DNA of 5,678 nt, from the NCBI GenBank assembly GCA_043818095.1, contig JBDRGD010000147.1:1-5678 (forward strand). The letters are read 5' to 3'. Origin of the DNA: JBDRGD01 sp043818095. GTDB lineage: Bacteria; Chloroflexota; Dehalococcoidia; Dehalococcoidales; RBG-16-60-22. The notes beneath the pieces are model-generated. The model searched no databases. It worked only from the letters and a program-made list of their open reading frames with translations, and was not told where the DNA came from. The position numbers and the translations under genes were made by a program. Shown piece after piece: positions 1 through 3,624 of this stretch. Numbering within the stretch: position 1 is the stretch's first letter; the number at the start of each line of letters is the position of its first letter.

Positions 1-42
1 CGCTTCCGCCCAGGGGCTGAGCACTTCATACTGGCATTCCAT
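1..42 (-). CDS. 5' end of an unidentified divergent gene (partial)
   Basis: On the minus strand an ATG at 42-40 opens a frame that stays open to the window edge and encodes MECQYEVLSPWAEA. An AGGAG ribosome binding site lies at 55-51, eight bases before the ATG, and a promoter-like pair (TTGACA, 17 bases, TATTGT) lies just upstream. A start codon, ribosome site and promoter in the right order are the reasons for calling a gene from only 14 codons. The protein has no signal peptide at its start, so it is probably cytoplasmic. Fourteen residues do not allow a family assignment; the YEVLSPWAE wording feels familiar from conserved proteins of anaerobic metagenomes, but I cannot name one securely. 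It is transcribed away from the TRAP operon and may share its regulation. Confidence 0.6.
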   Translation of the reverse strand, partial: MECQYEVLSPWAEA

Positions 43-86
43 ATCCTTGTCTCCTCTTCCGTTCTCCGGCTGGCCGTATCAGCCCG

Positions 87-115
87 ACAATATCAGGTTT
101 GGGCCGGCATGTCAA
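87..115 (-). promoter_or_regulatory. Sigma-70-type promoter of the divergent minus-strand gene
   Basis: Read on the minus strand, a perfect TTGACA -35 box (115-110) is followed by a 17-base spacer and TATTGT (92-87) as the -10 box. The -10 box is preceded by TGA, giving an extended -10 (TGN) element. Transcription would start near position 80, leaving a leader of about 38 bases with the AGGAG ribosome site before the ATG at 42. The -10 matches the consensus at four of six positions. The call rests on sequence match and position only. Confidence 0.6.
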
Positions 116-117
116 CA

Positions 118-150
118 CGATGAGAATCGGTTCCCCCCCCCGTCTCATCG
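118..150. repeat. Inverted repeat between the divergent promoters (operator candidate)
   Basis: CGATGAGA (118-125) and TCTCATCG (143-150) are perfect 8-bp inverted copies separated by 17 bases that include a run of nine C (133-141). A second, overlapping pair, GAATCG (124-129) and CGATTC (149-154), is also present. The element sits between the -35 box of the minus-strand promoter (110-115) and the -35 box of the plus-strand promoter (193-198). Neither promoter would transcribe it, so a role as a DNA site for a regulator is more likely than an RNA hairpin. Function is inferred. Confidence 0.45.
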
Positions 151-192
151 ATTCCATTCACGAACGTAGCAATAACAATAGTCTCCTGAGGC

Positions 193-220
193 TTGACACG
201 CGCAGAAGTTCTGCTAGAAT
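193..220 (+). promoter_or_regulatory. Strong sigma-70-type promoter for the TRAP operon
   Basis: A perfect TTGACA (193-198) is followed by 16 bases and TAGAAT (215-220), a five-of-six match to TATAAT. TGC directly before the -10 box makes it an extended -10 promoter. Transcription would start around 226-228 and the first full-length gene downstream is dctP at 525, so the transcript would have a leader of about 300 bases. This is the best promoter match in the intergenic region on the plus strand, and no comparable pair was seen closer to dctP. Confidence 0.7.
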
Positions 221-293
221 AAAATACATACGATATGCTATGATGTTGTTATTATATTACCAGCGGACAGGCAAACGCATTTCCGAAGGAGAG

Positions 294-312
294 ACCGGGG
301 AATAACTCCGGT
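294..312 (+). promoter_or_regulatory. Small stem-loop in the dctP leader
   Basis: ACCGGGG (294-300) pairs with CTCCGGT (306-312) around an AATAA loop, giving seven pairs of which one is a G-T (G-U) wobble. No T-run follows, so it is not a terminator. It would lie some 70 bases into the predicted transcript. Confidence 0.4.
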
Positions 313-338
313 TGGACATTAATATTGTCGGATAAGCC

Positions 339-395
339 CGGTAAATATTGAGGAGTCCCCCTCTCTTTACCGCCAGCGTCCCCGGCGGATTACCG
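339..395 (+). promoter_or_regulatory. Leader segment with alternative RNA pairings
   Basis: CGGTAAA (339-345) can pair with TTTACCG (366-372), or its first six bases can pair with a second copy of TTACCG at 390-395. The second option allows two inner stems, GAGG/CCTC (350-353 with 360-363) and CCGCC/GGCGG (370-374 with 384-388), forming a three-way junction. The first option is incompatible with the CCGCC stem because they share 370-372. Mutually exclusive folds are what a regulatory leader would show, but short stems also arise by chance and no folding calculation was made. Confidence 0.3.
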
Positions 396-465
396 TTGCA
401 GAAACCTCCCGCATGACGCAGATAAATTAATAATATCAGCATACACCGGGAAAGGAGGACGAAAT

Positions 466-528
466 GTGATAAGAAGATATCCCGTTTCGCTTAGCCATAC
501 AAATTCAGTAAGGAGGCGCAACAAATGA
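466..528 (+). CDS. Possible 20-codon leader peptide upstream of dctP
   Basis: A strong ribosome site, AAAGGAGG (451-458), has no long gene behind it. Seven bases downstream a GTG (466-468) opens a 20-codon frame whose TGA stop (526-528) overlaps the dctP ATG (525-527) in the ATGA arrangement typical of translational coupling. The peptide would be short and basic (VIRRYP at the start, RRRNK at the end), with no recognisable domain. An overlapping ATG at 464-466 is followed directly by TGA, so it would give a start-stop instead. The dctP ribosome site lies inside this frame as two AGG codons. It may be a translated regulatory ORF or an accident. Confidence 0.3.
   Translation: MIRRYPVSLSHTNSVRRRNK
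510..516 (+). promoter_or_regulatory. Ribosome binding site of dctP
   Basis: AAGGAGG lies eight bases before the ATG at 525 and is close to a perfect Shine-Dalgarno sequence. It fixes the dctP start and predicts high translation, as expected for a binding protein needed in excess over its membrane partners. Confidence 0.85.
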
Positions 529-1568
529 AAAAAATAGTCTATGCATTGCTGGTAGTGGTGCTGCTCCTCGCCGCGGGCCTGAGCTGTTCCCAGGCGCCGG
601 CACCCGCACCGGCCCCGGCACCCGCACCGGCCCCGGCTCCTGCACCGGCACCTCAAACGATTACCATCAAGATGCTTTCCTTCACCCCCAAGACCAACGC
701 CATGTCAACCCCGGTAAGGCTCTTTCAGGAGAGGATCGAGGCCGTCAGCAACGGGCGGATAAAGATGGACTGGCCTGGAGGCCCCGAGGTCATCCCCGGT
801 TTTGACCAGCCCGAAGCGCTGAAGAACGGGGTGATTGACGCGCAGATCTATACCCCCGGGATGTACATGGCTTCCTTCATGCCGGAGGTCTTCGCCGGCG
901 GCCTGAGCCCCTACACCAGCTGGGAAGAGCGCACCAACGGCGTTTTTGAGATGTGGGAGGCCCTGGTCGCGCAAAAAGTGAACGCCAAGTACCTGGGGAG
1001 ATTTGAGAACGCTATCCCCGGGTTCTACCTGTACACCAAGGACAAACCGGTCCACAAGCTGAGCGATTTCAAAGGCCTGACGATGCGCGCCGCCCAGCTT
1101 TACGTACCTATCATGGAACAGTTGGGTATCGCCCCCGTGGTGATGGAAGCAGGCGACATGTACGATGCCCTGTCCCACGGCGTTATCGACGGCGTGATGC
1201 AGGTGCCCTTCGCGGTGGTGCCCTTCGGCATCCACGAGCTGCTGAAGTACCGCATCGAGCCCGGCCTCTTCCAGGTGGACAACTTCGCCATGGTCAACAT
1301 GGACTTCTGGAACAAGCTGCCGAAGGATGCCCAGGACACCCTGAACCAGGTGTCCATGGACATGGAGTACATCGGCACAGCGACCCTGTGGAGAAGGCTC
1401 GCCGGCGAGTGGGACATTGCCCAGGCGGCGGGGATGGGCCCGTCCGCACTGGAAGCAGCCGATGCCAAGCAGTTTACCCAGATTGCCCGGAATGTCATCT
1501 GGGAAAAGGTGAAAGCCAGTGCCCCGGATAACTACGCGATGCTGCAGGAAAAACTGAACCCCAAGTAA
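525..1568 (+). CDS. dctP: TRAP transporter substrate-binding protein, DctP family, lipoprotein-like
   Basis: This 347-residue protein is the extracytoplasmic solute receptor of a tripartite ATP-independent transporter; it binds a solute, usually a carboxylate, and delivers it to the DctQ-DctM membrane complex. Residues 1-20 are a basic and hydrophobic signal ending in AAGLSC, with Cys21 the likely lipidated residue. The -3 position is Gly rather than the usual Leu, so the lipobox is atypical. Residues 24-43 are ten Ala-Pro pairs, a stiff tether, and the DctP fold runs from about 45 to the end. Arg188 in KGLTMRA matches the family's carboxylate-binding arginine by position, and residues 210-223 (GDMYDALSHGVIDG) match the conserved segment that follows it. 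The length is normal for the family plus the linker. It is first in the operon; the substrate cannot be predicted. Confidence 0.95.
   Translation: MKKIVYALLVVVLLLAAGLSCSQAPAPAPAPAPAPAPAPAPAPQTITIKMLSFTPKTNAMSTPVRLFQERIEAVSNGRIKMDWPGGPEVIPGFDQPEALKNGVIDAQIYTPGMYMASFMPEVFAGGLSPYTSWEERTNGVFEMWEALVAQKVNAKYLGRFENAIPGFYLYTKDKPVHKLSDFKGLTMRAAQLYVPIMEQLGIAPVVMEAGDMYDALSHGVIDGVMQVPFAVVPFGIHELLKYRIEPGLFQVDNFAMVNMDFWNKLPKDAQDTLNQVSMDMEYIGTATLWRRLAGEWDIAQAAGMGPSALEAADAKQFTQIARNVIWEKVKASAPDNYAMLQEKLNPK
600..635 (+). repeat. Tandem 18-bp repeat encoding the Ala-Pro linker
   Basis: GCACCCGCACCGGCCCCG is present twice in perfect tandem (600-617 and 618-635) inside a longer Ala-Pro tract at 594-653. Each copy encodes three Ala-Pro pairs. 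The unit is a multiple of three, so gain or loss of a copy would change tether length without breaking the frame. Confidence 0.9.
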
Positions 1569-1587
1569 ATCGTATGCTGGTCTTTAT

Positions 1588-1627
1588 CCGGGCTGCGCCG
1601 CTACCGCTTTCCGGCGGCGCAGCCCGG
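1588..1627 (+). promoter_or_regulatory. Perfect GC-rich stem-loop between dctP and dctQ
   Basis: CCGGGCTGCGCCGC (1588-1601) and GCGGCGCAGCCCGG (1614-1627) are perfect 14-bp inverted copies around a 12-base loop; T1587 and A1628 add a 15th pair. It starts about 20 bases after the dctP stop. No T-run follows, so it is not a classical intrinsic terminator and reading through to dctQ is expected. Stem-loops in this position behind binding-protein genes are known to stabilise the upstream message or partly stop transcription, so that the receptor outnumbers the permease. That role is inferred here. Confidence 0.75.
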
Positions 1628-1700
1628 AGATGACTCCTGGAAACGCACCGGGCATTCCCACAACAAAACCCTAATTTCAGAATAAGAAAGATACGGCGAC

Positions 1701-2210
1701 ATGAAACTTACCAGGCTGGGCAGGATTTTTGACAGGGTCAATAATGTGCTGGCTTCGGTGGCAGGCTTTCTCGTCCTGGTCATCATGCTGCTGACCTGCT
1801 ATCAAGTAATCACGAGGTATTTCCTGCACAATCCGCCCCACTGGGGCATCGAGGTTATGCAGTACATGCTGTTCATCTTTCCTTTCCTGGGTGCCGCCTG
1901 GCTGCTGAGGCGGCAGGGGCATGTCCGGGTAGATATCGTTTTCAATTTCCTCAACACACGGAGCCAGACGCGGCTCAACATTGTATCGTCTTCCGTGGGT
2001 GCCATCGCCTGCTTCATCATCACCTGGTTCGGCGCGGTCGCCGCCTGGACGAACTATAGCCAGGGGATAATGATGACCGAAGGGCTGGTCTTCCCCAAGT
2101 TCATCCTGTTCCTCTTCATCCCGCTGGGATGTTCCCTGCTCTCCCTGGAGTTCGCGAGGCAGGCAGTAAACCACGCGGCAAGTTTGAGAGCTTCAGCGCC
2201 CAAGAAGTAA
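1701..2210 (+). CDS. dctQ: TRAP transporter small permease subunit, DctQ family
   Basis: This 169-residue membrane protein is the small subunit that pairs with DctM in the inner membrane and helps dock the loaded receptor. Four hydrophobic segments are visible, at about 16-38, 50-68, 93-115 and 131-150, as expected for the family. Conserved family features include QVITRY (35-40), a Trp-x-x-Glu at 48-51 (WGIE), and the stretch FLGAAWLLRRQGHVRVD at 62-78. The C-terminus is short and basic. The length is typical. Only a weak AAGAAAG purine stretch lies upstream, ending 11 bases before the ATG, so initiation may be weaker than for dctP; no other good start was seen. It lies 132 bases after dctP, beyond the stem-loop, and 24 bases before dctM. 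Confidence 0.93.
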   Translation: MKLTRLGRIFDRVNNVLASVAGFLVLVIMLLTCYQVITRYFLHNPPHWGIEVMQYMLFIFPFLGAAWLLRRQGHVRVDIVFNFLNTRSQTRLNIVSSSVGAIACFIITWFGAVAAWTNYSQGIMMTEGLVFPKFILFLFIPLGCSLLSLEFARQAVNHAASLRASAPKK

Positions 2211-2218
2211 AGTCGCAG

Positions 2219-2225
2219 AAAGGAG
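2219..2225 (+). promoter_or_regulatory. Ribosome binding site deciding the TTG start of dctM
   Basis: AAAGGAG lies nine bases before the TTG at 2235-2237. No ATG or GTG gives a better start near the first membrane helix, and starting at the next in-frame ATG (residue 30) would delete that helix. The site therefore supports a rare TTG start. Confidence 0.75.
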
Positions 2226-2234
2226 ACCGGTAAT

Positions 2235-3551
2235 TTGGAGTGGTGGCTGGTCATCATCATCGTTTTCGGGTCACTGATACTGCTTTTGGCCGCGGGACTG
2301 CCGGTCGCTTTCTGTTTCATGACCCTGAATATCATCGGGGCCTATTTCTTCTGGAGCGGCACCGCCGGCCTGAACCAGCTCATCACCAGCATGTACCGCT
2401 CCATCAGCACGTTCTCCTTTCTGCCCGTACCGATGTTCGTCCTCCTCGGGGAGGTCCTCTTCCAGTCGGGCGCGGCCATCCACGCCATCGATGTCGTCGA
2501 TAAATGGCTGGGCAAACTGCCCGGCCGGATATCCCTGGTGGCGGTCTTCTCCGGGACACTGCTCGCCGCGCTGACCGGCGCCAGCATTGGCGCCGCGGCG
2601 ATGCTCGGCTCGATGCTCATGCCGGACATGGACCGGCGCGGCTACAAGGTGGAGATGTCAGTGGGTCCCTGCATGAGCGGCGGCGGCCTGGCGGCAATCA
2701 TTCCGCCCAGCGCCCTGGCCGTCATCGTCGCCACGCTGGCGGAGCTCTCGGTCGGCAAAATCCTGATTGCCGGGGTCATCCCCGGTCTGCTCATGGCGAG
2801 CCTGTACACGTTCTACATCGTCGGGAGGAGCATACTGCAGCCCCACCTGGCGCCCCCTTATGTACCCGCCGCCATACCGCTGCGTCAAAAACTCGCGGAC
2901 ACGGTAAGGCATGTCCTGCCCCTCGGGGTCATTGTCTTTACGGTTACCGGCGTCATCTTCCTGGGTGTCGCTACCCCGACAGAGTCCGCCGCGATGGGGG
3001 CGGCCGCCAGCTTTTTGCTCGTCGCTTGTTACGGCAAACTGAACTGGCCCCTCCTGAAGAAAACGATGGTGGCGACCCTCTCCGTGACCATCATGTTCCT
3101 CATCATCCTCACCGGGGCCGTCGCCTTTTCCCAGATACTGTCCTTCACCGGCGCCAGCGCCCAGATGGTCCAGATGGCCATCGGCGGCTCCCTGAATCCC
3201 TCGCTGCTCGTGGGCATGATGATGGTAATCGTGCTCCTGATGGGCTGCTTCATGGAGACGGTCTCTATCCTGATGATTACCATCCCCATCTTCTTTCCGA
3301 TTATCCGCGGCCTGGGCCTCGACCCCGTCTGGTTCGGCCTGCTGATGCTGGTCAACGTGGAGACGGGGCTGATGACGCCGCCCTTCGGCATGCTCATCTT
3401 CGTGATGAAGGGCGTCATCCCTTCGAATATCACCATGGGAGACATCATCAAGTCCGGCTTCCCCTTCGTTATCTGTAACCTTATCGCCATCGGGCTGGTG
3501 ATTGCCTTCCCGGTAATTGCTTTATGGCTGCCCAATTTCGTCACGTATTAA
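2235..3551 (+). CDS. dctM: TRAP transporter large permease subunit, DctM family
   Basis: This 438-residue polytopic protein is the transport channel of the TRAP system and couples solute entry to a cation (usually sodium) gradient. It is hydrophobic almost throughout, consistent with the 11-13 membrane segments plus re-entrant hairpins of the family, and has full family length. Characteristic segments are GASIGAAAMLG (115-125), the IPPS motif (156-159), LSVGKILIAGVIPG (171-184), ATPTESAAMGA (246-256, the cation-site loop in characterised relatives), GCFMETVSILMITIPIFFP (337-355) and NVETGLMTPPFGM (374-386). Translation starts at TTG with a good ribosome site. It follows dctQ by 24 bases and precedes the reductase gene by 73 bases, so all four genes probably share a transcript. 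DctQ is a separate gene and not fused, unlike some relatives. Confidence 0.97.
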   Translation: MEWWLVIIIVFGSLILLLAAGLPVAFCFMTLNIIGAYFFWSGTAGLNQLITSMYRSISTFSFLPVPMFVLLGEVLFQSGAAIHAIDVVDKWLGKLPGRISLVAVFSGTLLAALTGASIGAAAMLGSMLMPDMDRRGYKVEMSVGPCMSGGGLAAIIPPSALAVIVATLAELSVGKILIAGVIPGLLMASLYTFYIVGRSILQPHLAPPYVPAAIPLRQKLADTVRHVLPLGVIVFTVTGVIFLGVATPTESAAMGAAASFLLVACYGKLNWPLLKKTMVATLSVTIMFLIILTGAVAFSQILSFTGASAQMVQMAIGGSLNPSLLVGMMMVIVLLMGCFMETVSILMITIPIFFPIIRGLGLDPVWFGLLMLVNVETGLMTPPFGMLIFVMKGVIPSNITMGDIIKSGFPFVICNLIAIGLVIAFPVIALWLPNFVTY

Positions 3552-3592
3552 CCGCCGGCTGACGTGCCGCGGAAAAACCTCCGGGGCATCAT

Positions 3593-3607
3593 CTTAATAC
3601 GATTAAG
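3593..3607. repeat. Short palindrome ahead of the reductase gene
   Basis: CTTAATACGATTAAG is a perfect 6-bp inverted repeat around ACG. It is AT-rich in an otherwise GC-rich context and ends 17 bases before the reductase ATG, six bases before its ribosome site. It could be a regulator-binding site or a weak hairpin. A looser stem with one mismatch (3565-3572 with 3581-3588) precedes it. No terminator-like T-run is present in the gap. Confidence 0.35.
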
Positions 3608-3624
3608 TCTGCTGAGGTACCGAG

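Larger units (their letters stand above)
227..524 (+). promoter_or_regulatory. Long 5' leader of the dctP transcript
   Basis: About 300 bases separate the predicted transcription start from the dctP ATG. The stretch is more AT-rich than the genes, contains several inverted repeats (294-312 and 339-395, listed separately), and has two strong purine-rich ribosome sites (451-458 and 510-516). No stem followed by a run of T was found, so there is no obvious intrinsic terminator. I could not match it to a riboswitch consensus I know. Apart from a possible 20-codon ORF at its 3' end, I see no credible coding sequence in it. Confidence 0.5.

Noticed and set aside
99..305. A 68-codon plus-strand ORF in the intergenic region, with an internal start at 240.
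   Set aside because: It has no ribosome site, runs through the strong promoter at 193-220, and its short internal version from 240 also lacks a ribosome site.
261..400. Possible known riboswitch: short stretches recall parts of the c-di-GMP-I (GCAAAC, CGAA) and guanidine-I (GGATAAGCCCGG) consensus sequences.
   Set aside because: The other invariant blocks and their spacing are missing for both, so I do not claim either class; a covariance-model scan would settle it.
600..635. CRISPR-like or mobile repeat.
   Set aside because: The two 18-bp copies are directly adjacent without spacers and encode a low-complexity protein linker.
390..656. Minus-strand ORF with Cys-Arg-Gly repeats.
   Set aside because: The repeats are the antisense reading of the dctP Ala-Pro codons, with no start signals of their own.
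1569..1700. Intrinsic terminator between dctP and dctQ.
   Set aside because: The stem-loop is strong but no T-run follows it, and the next gene belongs to the same transporter.
2504..3478. A 324-codon plus-strand frame overlapping dctM in another frame.
   Set aside because: It is very rich in Arg, His, Pro and Gly with no domain, while the other frame gives a full-length DctM with all family motifs.
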